Shown piece by piece: positions 1 to 8,309 of a stretch of 64,000 bases of DNA. The stretch comes from Lentibacillus populi (lineage in GTDB: Bacteria; Bacillota; Bacilli; Bacillales; Amphibacillaceae): assembly GCA_014642895.1 (NCBI GenBank), contig BMJD01000003.1, positions 1-64,000 on the forward strand, in the 5' to 3' direction. The notes under the pieces were generated by a model. That model did not search any database. It was not told the DNA's origin and saw nothing but the letters and a program-made list of their open reading frames with translations. The first letter of the stretch is position 1. Each line of letters begins with the position of its first letter. The translations under genes and the position numbers were made by a program.

Positions 1-219
1 TATACTCCTGACTTTATCAAAATGCTTCAACATTAGTAGGAGAAAATCGGAGAAAAACAGCGATATTTTAAGAAAACCGAAATTTATTGAGGGAGGATAA
101 GTGAAAAGGGAGAAAGAATAGAAGCCATATACCAACCAGCGATATAAACACAAATTGAAAAACGAGAGAAGCGTCTTTTTCTCTAATACGTTTCCCTCGT
201 TTTTTGAAAGGTTTCATTC

Positions 220-603
220 TTATTTATCCTTAATAGCTGGTGCTTTTGATGGCTTTTCTCCAATAGTTGAAGTTGCTTTTCCTTTTAACACGATGTCATC
301 GGCTTTTATATACCAATCGACATCCGCACCACGAAAAGTAGCGTTGGCGACCGTATCAGCAATAGGGTTCATAATTTCTACTTCTGCATTATAGTCAAAT
401 TTCTTTAATGGAACAGAAGCAGGAAGACTTACTTGGATCATGCGCCCTTGTTCCCTGGACTTTAAATCATAGGTGCGTTCCTTTACCTCCGTTGATACGG
501 TACCATCTTCATTTTGTAAAAATACTTCCCGTCGTAATGCAGAAAACTTTAATAATCCAAATGTTTTTTCTTTATCAATCACAATGCCTTGTGCTAATCT
601 CAT
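220..603 (-). CDS. DUF961 (YdcP/Orf22-like) conjugative-element protein
   Basis: A 127-aa protein of the DUF961 family, found near the start of Tn916- and ICEBs1-type conjugation operons. Its molecular role is not defined. The sequence shows the typical N-terminal 'KTFG' stretch after a short beta strand, and no signal peptide or membrane segment. The start is supported by AAGGAGG about 9 bases upstream. It follows the second DUF961 gene by 29 bases on the same strand, so the two are probably co-transcribed. Family assignment is from pattern recognition; function is inferred from context only. Confidence 0.75.
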   Translation of the reverse strand: MRLAQGIVIDKEKTFGLLKFSALRREVFLQNEDGTVSTEVKERTYDLKSREQGRMIQVSLPASVPLKKFDYNAEVEIMNPIADTVANATFRGADVDWYIKADDIVLKGKATSTIGEKPSKAPAIKDK

Positions 604-632
604 GTGATATTCCTCCTTATATTTTAACCATG

Positions 633-947
633 TTAAGCCTTAACGATGTTGTCAGCATGTAGTATATAGTTTGTAAAACCACGATCCCCGATTTTATAGC
701 CTTCTGCAGTAATACGTGCATTAACTAATTTGACTTTATCTTCGTGTTCAAAGAATTTTTCTCCAGCTTCATTCGGTAGAACAACCTCAATATCATCTGC
801 CCGCTGAATATCTGAATACAGATTATAGCTTCGAGATAATGTGGTCATCCGTCCATTAATCCGTCGTTGTTCAACTTTTCCTTCTCCTGCATACTCTAAA
901 TTACCAAATGTTTTTTCCATATTCGGAATCACATATTTTAATTCCAT
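633..947 (-). CDS. DUF961 (Orf23-like) conjugative-element protein
   Basis: A 104-aa paralogue of the downstream DUF961 protein, sharing the 'EKTFGNLEYAG' type N-terminus and a beta-rich body. In Tn916 the equivalent position is held by Orf23, at the head of the transfer operon. A clear AAGAGG ribosome binding site precedes the ATG. The 200 bases upstream hold no gene and probably contain the transfer-operon promoter. No catalytic motif is visible; the protein is soluble by composition. Confidence 0.72.
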   Translation of the reverse strand: MELKYVIPNMEKTFGNLEYAGEGKVEQRRINGRMTTLSRSYNLYSDIQRADDIEVVLPNEAGEKFFEHEDKVKLVNARITAEGYKIGDRGFTNYILHADNIVKA

Positions 948-1115
948 AATGTTTACCTCTTTTCTTTATTAGTTTATTTCTTAAATACATAACAAAAACT
1001 ATACAAGCGGAGGAGAACGTGAATAATAAATAATCATGTTAAATGACCTCCTTTACCTTCACTTTCTTAACCAATTACTTATTACTTGTTCTCTATATTC
1101 TTTTATACAGAAAGA

Positions 1116-1138
1116 AAGGATTCTATAAAAGAATCCTT
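1116..1138 (-). terminator. Hairpin downstream of the methyltransferase gene group
   Basis: An 8-bp perfect inverted repeat (AAGGATTC/GAATCCTT, 7-base loop) begins 13 bases past the stop of the 59-aa gene. On the minus strand it is followed by a T-rich tract. It would separate transcription of the methyltransferase group from the DUF961 genes. Confidence 0.6.
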
Positions 1139-1150
1139 AAGCTACATAGA

Positions 1151-1330
1151 TTAACTATTTTGAAGCATTTCCTTGTATTTTTGAATATCTATTGTATCTT
1201 CTAAATCGCAAAGACGGCTATCCAACCCTCTTTGTACATCTTCTTCTGAATGACCTGCTGCTCTTAAATCCTTTTCTATTTCTGCCTTTACATTATCATC
1301 AAGTAAACAAATAAAAGTTGTGACATTCAT
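1151..1330 (-). CDS. Small hypothetical element-borne protein (59 aa)
   Basis: A 59-aa acidic, helical protein starting MNVTTFICLL and ending LQNS. AAAGGAG lies 7 bases before the ATG at 1330, which decides this start over a longer frame beginning at 1369. Proteins of this kind are common beside methyltransferases in Firmicutes conjugative elements, but I do not know a function. It lies 19 bases after the preceding small ORF and shares its direction with the methyltransferase, so the three probably form one transcript. Confidence 0.55.
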   Translation of the reverse strand: MNVTTFICLLDDNVKAEIEKDLRAAGHSEEDVQRGLDSRLCDLEDTIDIQKYKEMLQNS

Positions 1331-1349
1331 AATCATTCTCCTTTTATAA

Positions 1350-1544
1350 TTAAAAACGATAATCAACACGTCCGTATATTACACACCAAAAAACAATCAT
1401 GGATTCCCCTCTTTTATCACGCACTAATTTCCCATGAAGAAAAAACGGATACTCTTCAATCTCAACCTCATTCAGCACAAAATGGTCATCAATCCACTCC
1501 ATTACCTTTTCTTCATATATTTCTTGTTCCTTCAGAGACATCAT
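1350..1544 (-). CDS. Small hypothetical element-borne protein (64 aa)
   Basis: A 64-aa acidic N-terminal half followed by a more hydrophobic C-terminus; no recognised domain. AGGAGAAAGG lies just upstream of a double ATG (MMSLKEQ). It sits 83 bases downstream of the methyltransferase gene and 19 bases before the 59-aa gene. Its role is unknown; anti-restriction or a partner of the methyltransferase is only a positional guess. Confidence 0.5.
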   Translation of the reverse strand: MMSLKEQEIYEEKVMEWIDDHFVLNEVEIEEYPFFLHGKLVRDKRGESMIVFWCVIYGRVDYRF

Positions 1545-1627
1545 AAACCTTTCTCCTTTCCTGCTTTTACACCATTAAAAAAAGCTTGTCAGATAAGAAT
1601 AATCCAACAAACAAAGAGAATGATTTC

Positions 1628-2707
1628 CTATAAACTATCTGCAATACCAGCCATAATATATTCGGCACATGGTACAGCAATCGAATTTCCAATTGCTTTA
1701 TATCTTGCATAATCACTAATCGCTTTATCTTGATCTCCATAAGCTGTCCATCCTTCAGGTAATCCCATCAGACGTTCACATTCCAATGGTGTAAGCTGAC
1801 GGATAAGACCTTCTTTTTCTTTTCCTTCATACCAAAAAGAAAAGTAATTTACGGTTCCTGCAAGCAAAGTTGGAAAAGGGTCTCCTGTCTTTCCGAAACT
1901 TCCAATGAATCCTGTTTCGTTTTTATCTTTTGCGGCACTTCGCATACGTCTTTCTTGAAAGGGGTGGATGATGGGTATGTTCCTCCTTGTTTCTTTAACA
2001 GGTATTCCACTGGTGATGGGGGAGGACAGCCTGTCTTTTCCGCCAGACGCAGGAATCGATTGCAGATTGCGGGCTTTAAATAATATTTCTCTGGCACGTT
2101 TTCCTCTAAAATCTGCCACGAGGAAGATACGTCTTCTTCTTTGAGCGAGAGGGGGCCTTCCCCAATATCGGGCGTCCAACAATCGCCAGCACATATCAAT
2201 GTTGTTCCCTCGGACCATTCCTGCGTTTGCCCATACTCCAGAAGCAGGCATTGGAATTTCGGTATTTGTGAAAGATTCCAGCACGGCTTTAAAATCCATC
2301 CGGTTATTTGATGAAAAAGCTCCCATGACGTTTTCCCAAACAGCGATAACTGGATATAATCCATTAGTTGCGCACCTCATTTCTTCAATGATTCGTAGGG
2401 CTTGGTAAAATAAACTGGATTGTTTTCCTGCGAGGCCTTCACGTTTTCCGATATTGGATAAGTTCTGACAAGGGGAACCGAACGTAATAACATGGACAGG
2501 AGGAATTTTCCCGCCATCTATTTTTGTAATGTCACCGAGATGAAACATATTAGGGAAATGCCGTTTGGTAATGGAGATAGGTGCTTTTTCAACTTCACTT
2601 GCCCATATAGGTGTAATTCCATAACTGGAAGCTGCGAGAGGGAAGACCCCTATACCATCAAAGAGACTTCCAATTTTTAAACTTGTATCATATTTTTCTT
2701 CAATCAT
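1628..2707 (-). CDS. Orphan DNA (cytosine-5) methyltransferase
   Basis: A 359-aa C5-cytosine methyltransferase. The conserved motifs occur in order: 'FDGIGVFPLA' (motif I, SAM binding), 'GSPCQNLS' (motif IV with the catalytic Cys), 'WENV' (VI), 'QRRRRIF' (VIII), 'LTPLECERLMGLP' (IX) and 'GNSIAVP' (X). The target-recognition region lies between VIII and IX, about residues 210-300. AGAGGTGGG precedes the ATG. No restriction endonuclease is adjacent, so this is an orphan enzyme, as often carried by conjugative elements to protect incoming DNA. The recognition sequence cannot be read from the protein. Confidence 0.93.
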   Translation of the reverse strand: MIEEKYDTSLKIGSLFDGIGVFPLAASSYGITPIWASEVEKAPISITKRHFPNMFHLGDITKIDGGKIPPVHVITFGSPCQNLSNIGKREGLAGKQSSLFYQALRIIEEMRCATNGLYPVIAVWENVMGAFSSNNRMDFKAVLESFTNTEIPMPASGVWANAGMVRGNNIDMCWRLLDARYWGRPPLAQRRRRIFLVADFRGKRAREILFKARNLQSIPASGGKDRLSSPITSGIPVKETRRNIPIIHPFQERRMRSAAKDKNETGFIGSFGKTGDPFPTLLAGTVNYFSFWYEGKEKEGLIRQLTPLECERLMGLPEGWTAYGDQDKAISDYARYKAIGNSIAVPCAEYIMAGIADSL

Positions 2708-2731
2708 TTTCCCACCTCTAATTTTACACGT

Positions 2732-2763
2732 AAAAAAAACGCCATCTATCGGTTAGATGACGC
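2732..2763 (-). terminator. Rho-independent terminator, minus strand
   Basis: An imperfect stem built on CATCT/AGATG with GCG ends is followed on the minus strand by a run of T. It lies 25 bases upstream of the methyltransferase start, so it would stop transcription entering the element from the right. Confidence 0.6.
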
Positions 2764-2837
2764 CTAGATTACATGAAGTATATTTTATGGATGATAAGCA
2801 AAGAGCTCCTATATAATTAGTTTCCATTTTCCCATAA

Positions 2838-2865
2838 AAAAGACGCTTCGATTGAAACGTCTTTT
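2838..2865. terminator. Bidirectional hairpin terminator
   Basis: AAAAGACG/CGTCTTTT arms, with an inner TTC/GAA pair and a GATT loop, give a stem flanked by A and T runs on both sides. The rest of 2708-3015 is AT-rich and shows no gene; it presumably contains the end of the element. Confidence 0.7.
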
Positions 2866-3017
2866 CAAGAGATATCAAATTTTTATAGTAATAACTTTAT
2901 AAAATGATTTGCATTTATTGCATTGAAATTGCATTTTTTTAATTTTTTTTGATAGATTATAGTTATTCATATTTCTTGAAAATCCTTTAAAATCAATGTT
3001 TTTGTTCAATGCCCTGA

Positions 3018-3237
3018 ACCCTTAAAGTAGACGAGGGATGGAAAATTGCCGGTATGTTTTATCGGTACGTATACTGGCGGAAGTGCCAATTTAACGGCTA
3101 TCGGATATGAGTTAAATGCTGCTCCAACAACTTTTGCTGCTGCCAATGCCGCGGATTATGTTATCGGAGCCCCAACATTAATTATCATGTTTGCATTTCC
3201 AGCCATTGCCGCCCGGTCAAAATGGTTTCAAAAGGTT
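3018..3237 (+). pseudogene. DUF819 (YjcL-like) membrane protein, 3' fragment, frameshifted
   Basis: The frame from about 3018 reads 'DEGWKIAGMF', then after one extra T in the run at 3057-3060 continues as 'IGTYTGGSANLTAIGYEL' and 'AANAADYVIGAPTLIIMF'. These are the conserved late motifs of the DUF819 family of membrane proteins (B. subtilis YjcL type). The first ~300 residues and the last membrane helix are missing. The 5' break coincides with the inferred end of the conjugative element. At the 3' end the frame runs straight into the CocE-like gene. This is a remnant; a product would lack most of the membrane domain. Confidence 0.7.
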
Positions 3238-4952
3238 AAGGAAGGATACGAGGCTTATACCCCTGTGAAGCTTTGGGGAAATGAAAAAATAGCAAAAGCA
3301 GAATATAATGTAGTTCATCACGGTCATTATAGGGTAGCAATGCGGGATGGGGTTAAACTGGCTACCGATGTTTGGCTGCCGATAGAAGGCAAAGAATCCA
3401 AACCGGCTATTTTAGTACGGACACCATATGGAAGGATGGAATTTGCAAATTCCTATGTCCATTTTATCCAACGTGGGTATGCAGTTGTTATTCAGGATAC
3501 ACGGGGAAGACAGGATTCGGAAGGCGAATGGATTCCTATGTATTCGGAAATAGAGGATGGGGATGATACTTTAAATTGGATGGCTGATCAGCTTTGGTGT
3601 AACGGAAATATCGGAATGATCGGTGCCTCCTATGGTGGTTATGTTCAGTGGGCAGCTGCAGCTAGTGGCAACCCTCATTTAAAGGCTTTGATCAGTATCG
3701 TTACCGCTGGCAGCCCGTTTATTGATATTCCAAGAAAAGGGGGATCGTTGTTTCCGGTATGCTGGCTTGGTCCTTTGCTATGGTGGGAAAAGAATTTAAA
3801 CCAGAAAAGATGGTACGTTCCGATTGGGATGAAGTATTAAAAATACGGCCATTAAAGGATATTCCGAAAAGAGCATTAGGAAAAGATGTGTCATTTTGGA
3901 ATGAATGGATGTCCCATGCAGTGAATGATGATTTTTGGAAAAGACAAGATTGGCATCGGCATAATAAGAGCATTCATGTACCTGCCATGATTGTATCAGG
4001 CTGGTACGATGATAATGGAATGGGAACGACTGAAGCGTTGGATACCGTTTCTGATTATGGGTATCAAGACAAAAAAGTTATTCTTGGGCCATGGATGCAC
4101 AAAGCAAACACAACCCGTGATATTCAAGGTGTTGCATTTGGAGATAATGCATTGCGTTATGATATGGACTACTACTTTCAGCAATGGTTTGATCGAAAGT
4201 TGAAGTCAATGGATAATGGCATAGACACTGCATCCCCGATTGAATACTATATTACCGGCGAAAATCAATGGGCAACCGCTAAACAATGGTCACCTGAAAA
4301 TGTTGACTGGCTCCATGCTTATCTAAGCAGCAATGGTAATGCTAACAGTGCGAATGGGGATGGCGAGTTACTGTTTGATCCCAATATTACGGATGGCTAT
4401 GATGAATATATATACGATCCCATGAACCCAGCTCCTCATTTAATCGATATGTCAGAAAATGAAATCGGTGTTCCTGCGAATTATCGTGAGGTGGAAAAGC
4501 GAGAGGATGTCATTATTTATGATTCCCAGCCACTGGATGCCCCGATAACAATTGCCGGAGATGTTTTAGTGAATTTTTATGCGTCCAGTTCTGCCAAGGA
4601 TAAGGATTGGATCGTTCGTTTAACAGATGTTGATCCTGCCGGTAATTCTGTGAAACTTGTTGAAGGTGTTTTGCGAGCTCGTTATCGTCGAGGTTTTGAT
4701 AAGGAGGTCATGCTTGAGCCGAATAAAATAGAGAAATACGTTATTCGCACGTCGAAGATTGCCAACACCTTTGAAAAGGGACATCGGATACGTTTAACCA
4801 TTACATCTAGCGCAGAGAATTTTATTTTTCCTAACACAAATACGGGAGAAGATCCTGCAGGGGATGTGGAAGTGGTTAAGGCAACACAACGGATTTATCA
4901 TCAAGTGAACCACCTATCCTATGTACAGTTGCCAGTATTGTGGGGGACATAG
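3238..4952 (+). pseudogene. CocE/NonD-family alpha/beta-hydrolase, frameshifted
   Basis: A Peptidase_S15/CocE-type hydrolase. The catalytic domain starts around 'HGHYRVAMRDGVKLATDVW'; the nucleophile elbow 'GASYGGY' lies at about 3622-3642. The C-terminal part (4530-4940) is the family's jelly-roll domain. The gene is read in two frames: frame 1 to 3840 and frame 3 from about 3744. Restoring one G to the run at 3739-3743 rejoins them as '...RKGGIVVSGMLAW...'. It lacks its own start and is fused in frame to the DUF819 remnant. It is either a pseudogene or an assembly error at a homopolymer. Substrates of the family are esters or acyl-peptides; none can be named here. Confidence 0.82.
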
Positions 4953-5350
4953 GGACAGGAACTTGTCTGGAGCAGCCGTCAAAGCAAGAAATACAATGGA
5001 GTGAAAGTCTCCCGTCATCAATTGACCGATTCAGATGACTAGCATATCCCATTCGTAGAGACGAGGGGACAGGCACCTACCGCCTCTATTTTTTACTACT
5101 AGCTTTCCCGTGCTAAAAATAGAAAAACCTGCAATGTTTACAAATAACGCAGGTTTTTCAATTTATCTTTGCTTTTATGTACGACCCAATCAAAATGATT
5201 ACTCAACTCCGAAATATCGTTATAGCCAAGTATTGACCATTTCTCCAACTGTAAAAAGTAAGGGTTATCAAGTAGAAATGGAATAGTAAATAGGGTGATT
5301 AGTTATGTCTATCATGCCTAGCAAATAGAGTTGTATTAAATTTCAACCTT
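4953..5350. other. Gene-free stretch with two GGGACAGG motifs
   Basis: No gene is supported. GGGACAGGAAC at 4952 and GGGGACAGGCACC at 5065 resemble the core of REP-like repeats that accompany REP-associated tyrosine transposases in Bacillaceae. No transposase is nearby and only two degenerate copies are seen. The stretch also contains the terminator at 5123-5158. Confidence 0.35.
5123..5158. terminator. Bidirectional hairpin terminator
   Basis: AAAAACCTGC and GCAGGTTTTT form a perfect 10-bp stem with a 16-base loop and A/T runs on both flanks. It can end transcription from the hydrolase remnant on the plus strand and from the TSUP gene on the minus strand. Confidence 0.82.
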
Positions 5351-6124
5351 CTAACCAAAATACATTCTCAACCCTACAATACATAATAAAATAGATAACA
5401 TCCTAATAATCACCTTATCTGGCAATCTTTTCGCCACTAGTACACCTAATTGTGCTCCAAGTATGACACCAACTCCGCCCCAATAAACAATAGACCATTC
5501 AACATTATGATAAAAGATGTGTGAGGCAACGCCAACAGACGAGTAAATACTTAATGAAAATATGGATGTTGCAGTTGCTTCATGGGTTGGTACTTTAAAT
5601 GTGAATATGAGAATAGGTACTAACAGCCACCCTCCGCCAATGCCTAGGAAGCTCGAGATGATCCCCATAATTAGGCCTAACGGAATTAACCACTTTGCTT
5701 CTGGTTTTAAAGAAAATCCATTTTTATTAGTAGTTTTTTTATTATTTGATGATGAGTCTTTAAAGAATAATATCAAACCAAACACTACTAATAAGCTTGC
5801 AAAAACCCAATAAAATACAATGGAATCAGTAGAAATGTATTGAAGAAACCATACACCAAAAAGGGAACCGGGTACTGCTCCGATTACAATATTAATTCCA
5901 ACTTTATAATTTATGATCTTTTGTTTTCCATATCCAAAAACCCCAGTTAATGTGTTGATAAATACGATTACCAAGCCTGATGCAGCAGCTGTTAATGGAT
6001 CTATACTTAAAATAATTAATAGTGCAGGTACAAAAATAAACCCTCCACCTGCACCTACGATTGTTCCATATCCACCAGCAAAAAGCCCAATTAAAAGAAG
6101 TAAAAGTCCCGTTGTTATTTCCAT
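5351..6124 (-). CDS. TSUP (TauE/SafE) family membrane permease
   Basis: A 257-aa polytopic membrane protein of the sulfite exporter TauE/SafE family, with about eight hydrophobic segments and the duplicated glycine-rich motifs 'GTIVGAGGGFIFVP' near the N-terminus and 'SSFLGIGGGWLLVP' after the middle. The family moves organic or inorganic sulfur anions and other small anions across the membrane. The start at 6124 is chosen because GGAGG falls inside the longer frame, 9 bases upstream. It follows the LysR-type gene by 110 bases on the same strand, and a palindrome lies in that gap. The substrate is not known; control by the LysR protein is inferred. Confidence 0.87.
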   Translation of the reverse strand: MEITTGLLLLLIGLFAGGYGTIVGAGGGFIFVPALLIILSIDPLTAAASGLVIVFINTLTGVFGYGKQKIINYKVGINIVIGAVPGSLFGVWFLQYISTDSIVFYWVFASLLVVFGLILFFKDSSSNNKKTTNKNGFSLKPEAKWLIPLGLIMGIISSFLGIGGGWLLVPILIFTFKVPTHEATATSIFSLSIYSSVGVASHIFYHNVEWSIVYWGGVGVILGAQLGVLVAKRLPDKVIIRMLSILLCIVGLRMYFG

Positions 6125-6202
6125 AGTTAATACCTCCACTAAAATTCATATAATCCCAAATTAACAAAACTTTAAAAGCTTGCATATTGAATTTTAGTGA
6201 TA

Positions 6203-6220
6203 GGTTATAACCAAAAGGTA
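6203..6220 (-). promoter_or_regulatory. Candidate LysR operator before the TSUP gene
   Basis: A perfect 10-bp palindrome GGTTATAACC (6203-6212) is followed by AAAAGGTATA, giving overlapping TATAACC/GGTATA arms. Similar bases recur in the palindrome upstream of the LysR gene (7191-7209). Confidence 0.4.
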
Positions 6221-6234
6221 TACGTTCAACCTAG

Positions 6235-7128
6235 TTAGGTTGTTTCTATATTTTTTAGCAGGGATATGAAATCTTCTACGCTTTTTCTACAAAATCTGCT
6301 ATTCTTTCTAACTAGCCATAAATTTCTTTTGAAGTACGTATCCTTAATTTTAATTTCACGAAATATGTTCTGATCTAAATCCCTTTCCACAGCAAGTCTT
6401 GAAACAATACTAATTCCAAGCCCAGCCTCGACCGCACTTTTGATTGCTTGGGTACTTCCTAATTCCATATAGTTTTCTATTTTATCCAAGATCCCTTGTC
6501 CTTTTAATAGGTTTTCTATGATCAGCCTTGTGCCTGATGTAGGCTCTCGCCAAATCATTTTTTCCTGTGATAATTCATTTATGTCAATTTCTGTTCTGGT
6601 TGTCCATTTATGGTCTAGCGGGTGTATGAGAACTAATTGATCCTCTTCAATAGGTTCTACATTGAAATTATTGTTTCCTACAATGCCTTCTACTAGTGCA
6701 AGGTCTATTACATCATTAGATAAAGCCTCTAATACATTTGGGGTATTTTCAACAATAAGTGTAATTTTTGTATCCGTGTGTAGTTTTTTGAATTTACCTA
6801 ATAACTTAGGTAGTAGGTATTCACCGATGGTAAAACTAGCTCCCACTTTTAATTGTAAATCTGAATTTCTAATGTTATCTAAAACAGCTTCTTTTGAATG
6901 TTTGAAATCGGATACAATAGACTTCGCAATAGGATATAGTGTTTCGCCATTTTCATTTAAGGATAGTCGCCCTTCTTTTCTATTAAATAATGTCGCCCCA
7001 TATATAGCTTCCAATTGACGGATTTGCTTTGTAACTGCAGGTTGGGAAAGGTAAGATAGTTTAGCAGCTTGGCTAATACTGCCTATGTCTACTACCAAAC
7101 AAAACATTCTTAAGGTTTCTATGTTCAT
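6235..7128 (-). CDS. LysR-type transcriptional regulator
   Basis: A 297-aa LysR regulator. The winged helix-turn-helix lies at residues ~1-60 ('GSISQAAKLSYLSQPAVTKQ' is the recognition unit). The co-inducer domain follows from ~90 to the C-terminus, and the length is normal for the family. The start at 7128 is placed after GGGAGAG, 10 bases upstream, rather than at the in-frame codon at 7167. LysR proteins act as tetramers and usually control a neighbouring gene plus themselves. Here the TSUP permease is directly downstream on the same strand and dyads sit before both genes. The inducer is unknown, possibly a small anion handled by the permease. Confidence 0.9.
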   Translation of the reverse strand: MNIETLRMFCLVVDIGSISQAAKLSYLSQPAVTKQIRQLEAIYGATLFNRKEGRLSLNENGETLYPIAKSIVSDFKHSKEAVLDNIRNSDLQLKVGASFTIGEYLLPKLLGKFKKLHTDTKITLIVENTPNVLEALSNDVIDLALVEGIVGNNNFNVEPIEEDQLVLIHPLDHKWTTRTEIDINELSQEKMIWREPTSGTRLIIENLLKGQGILDKIENYMELGSTQAIKSAVEAGLGISIVSRLAVERDLDQNIFREIKIKDTYFKRNLWLVRKNSRFCRKSVEDFISLLKNIETT

Positions 7129-7190
7129 GTTGTTATTCTCTCCCTTGGTTGTATTTAATACGAACAAAATTAAAAAAAGAATATAATATT

Positions 7191-7209
7191 TAGTTATACC
7201 TTATAACTA
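7191..7209. promoter_or_regulatory. Palindromic operator upstream of the LysR gene
   Basis: TAGTTATA and TATAACTA form perfect 8-bp arms around a 3-base centre, 62 bases upstream of the LysR start. This position and symmetry fit an autoregulatory LysR site; it could also affect the divergent IclR gene. Confidence 0.5.
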
Positions 7210-7329
7210 TTCGTTACTTTTATTTTACAGCAAATAGTGTTAATTTTAAAATCAAAGAATATTTCATATAAATCATTATTTATATATTTTGCTCTTAAAA
7301 TTATTATTTGACTGGGGGTAATGTTGACT

Positions 7330-8106
7330 ATGTCCAATGTCACAACAGTTCAATCTGTTGATCGCGCGATATATATATTAGAAAAATTGAAAGAGAACCC
7401 AAATGGACTAGGGATAACTGAACTATCTGTAACCTTAGGGGTGTCTAAAAGCACCGTACATAGGTTGCTAATGTCATTGTTTAAGGCTGGTTTCGTGAAA
7501 CAAGATCCGTTAACGGATAAGTATCAATTAGGATTAAAGTGTTTGGAACTTGGTGATGTGGTTAGTGAAAATTTAGATGTTCGAAAAAATGCTTCCCCGC
7601 TATTAAATGAACTTTCTTTCAAGACTGGGGAAACTGTACATTTGGTGGTAATGGAACTTAATGAAATGGTCTATATTGATAAGGTGGAAAGCCCTGAAAC
7701 TATTCGGATGTATTCAAGGGTTGGAAAAAGGGCGCCTATGCATTGTACTGGAGTAGGTAAGGTGTTTTTAGCTCATTTACCAATTGATGAAGTTGAAAAA
7801 ATAATAACTGAAAAATCGATGCGCAAGTTTACAGAGAATACTTTAATTACAAAGGAAGATCTCTATGCTCAACTGGACATCATACGAAATAGAGGATATG
7901 CAATAGATGATCAAGAGCATGAATTAGGAGTAAAATGTGCTGCAGCCCCAATTATGGATAGTAGAGGCACTATAATAGCGGCAATTAGTGTATCTACCCC
8001 AATAATGAGGTTAGACTCCAATAAATTTAATTATATAATTAGTGAAGTTTTAGCTTATTCACAAAAAATATCAGAGTCATTGGGAAGTTTCCTTACTTTC
8101 AACTGA
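7330..8106 (+). CDS. IclR-family transcriptional regulator (KdgR-like)
   Basis: A 258-aa IclR regulator: N-terminal winged helix (residues ~5-65, with 'LGVSKSTVHRLLMSL') and a C-terminal effector domain (~80-250) with 'RMYSRVGKRAPMHCTGVGKV' and 'CAAAPIMDSRG'. Many members sense sugar-acid intermediates such as 2-keto-3-deoxygluconate. The start at 7330 leaves a normal gap from the GGGGG ribosome binding site; the ATG at 7321 is too close to it. The gene is immediately upstream of, and co-directional with, the sugar-acid operon, with a set of nested palindromes in between. It is therefore probably the operon's regulator; the effector is inferred. Confidence 0.9.
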   Translation: MSNVTTVQSVDRAIYILEKLKENPNGLGITELSVTLGVSKSTVHRLLMSLFKAGFVKQDPLTDKYQLGLKCLELGDVVSENLDVRKNASPLLNELSFKTGETVHLVVMELNEMVYIDKVESPETIRMYSRVGKRAPMHCTGVGKVFLAHLPIDEVEKIITEKSMRKFTENTLITKEDLYAQLDIIRNRGYAIDDQEHELGVKCAAAPIMDSRGTIIAAISVSTPIMRLDSNKFNYIISEVLAYSQKISESLGSFLTFN

Positions 8107-8179
8107 AAGCGATGCCAATAGAAGGACAGACTTAGAAAAATATCGGGCAGTTACAAATTTATTTTTTTGCTTGTTATTC

Positions 8180-8213
8180 GGAACAGTGTTCCTTAATGAG
8201 GAACACATTAAGG
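8180..8213. promoter_or_regulatory. Nested palindromes, probable IclR operator
   Basis: Three overlapping inverted repeats: GGAACA-g-TGTTCC (8180-8192), TGTTCCT-N5-AGGAACA (8187-8205) and CCTTAATG-N7-CATTAAGG (8191-8213). All arms are perfect. They lie about 100 bases upstream of the transporter gene. Confidence 0.6.
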
Positions 8214-8309
8214 TGGTGGTTCAGTAAAAATAAGACTAATCTTTTTAATAGTAAATTTGATCCGAAAATAAAATGACTCATTACAATAAAAAAAATGGAG
8301 GTTTTAGGG

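Larger units (their letters stand above)
1..3015 (-). mobile_element. End of a Tn916/ICEBs1-type integrative conjugative element (partial)
   Basis: Five genes on the minus strand (two DUF961 proteins, two small ORFs, one cytosine methyltransferase) read towards the left edge. The DUF961 pair corresponds to Tn916 Orf22/Orf23 and ICEBs1 YdcP, which sit at the start of the conjugation operon, so the FtsK-like coupling and relaxase genes are expected left of the window. The right boundary is inferred: a chromosomal reading frame (DUF819 protein) begins abruptly near 3018 after an AT-rich gene-free stretch. Integrase and attachment site are not visible, so the exact end is uncertain. Confidence 0.6.

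Noticed and set aside
1849-2364. 171-aa ORF in another frame of the methyltransferase
   Set aside because: Shadow frame; the sense frame holds all conserved methyltransferase motifs.
3730-3760. Programmed -1 frameshift in the CocE-like gene
   Set aside because: A-run/G-run sequence is slippery-looking, but there is no canonical heptamer or downstream pseudoknot, and the gene lacks its own start. A homopolymer indel is simpler.
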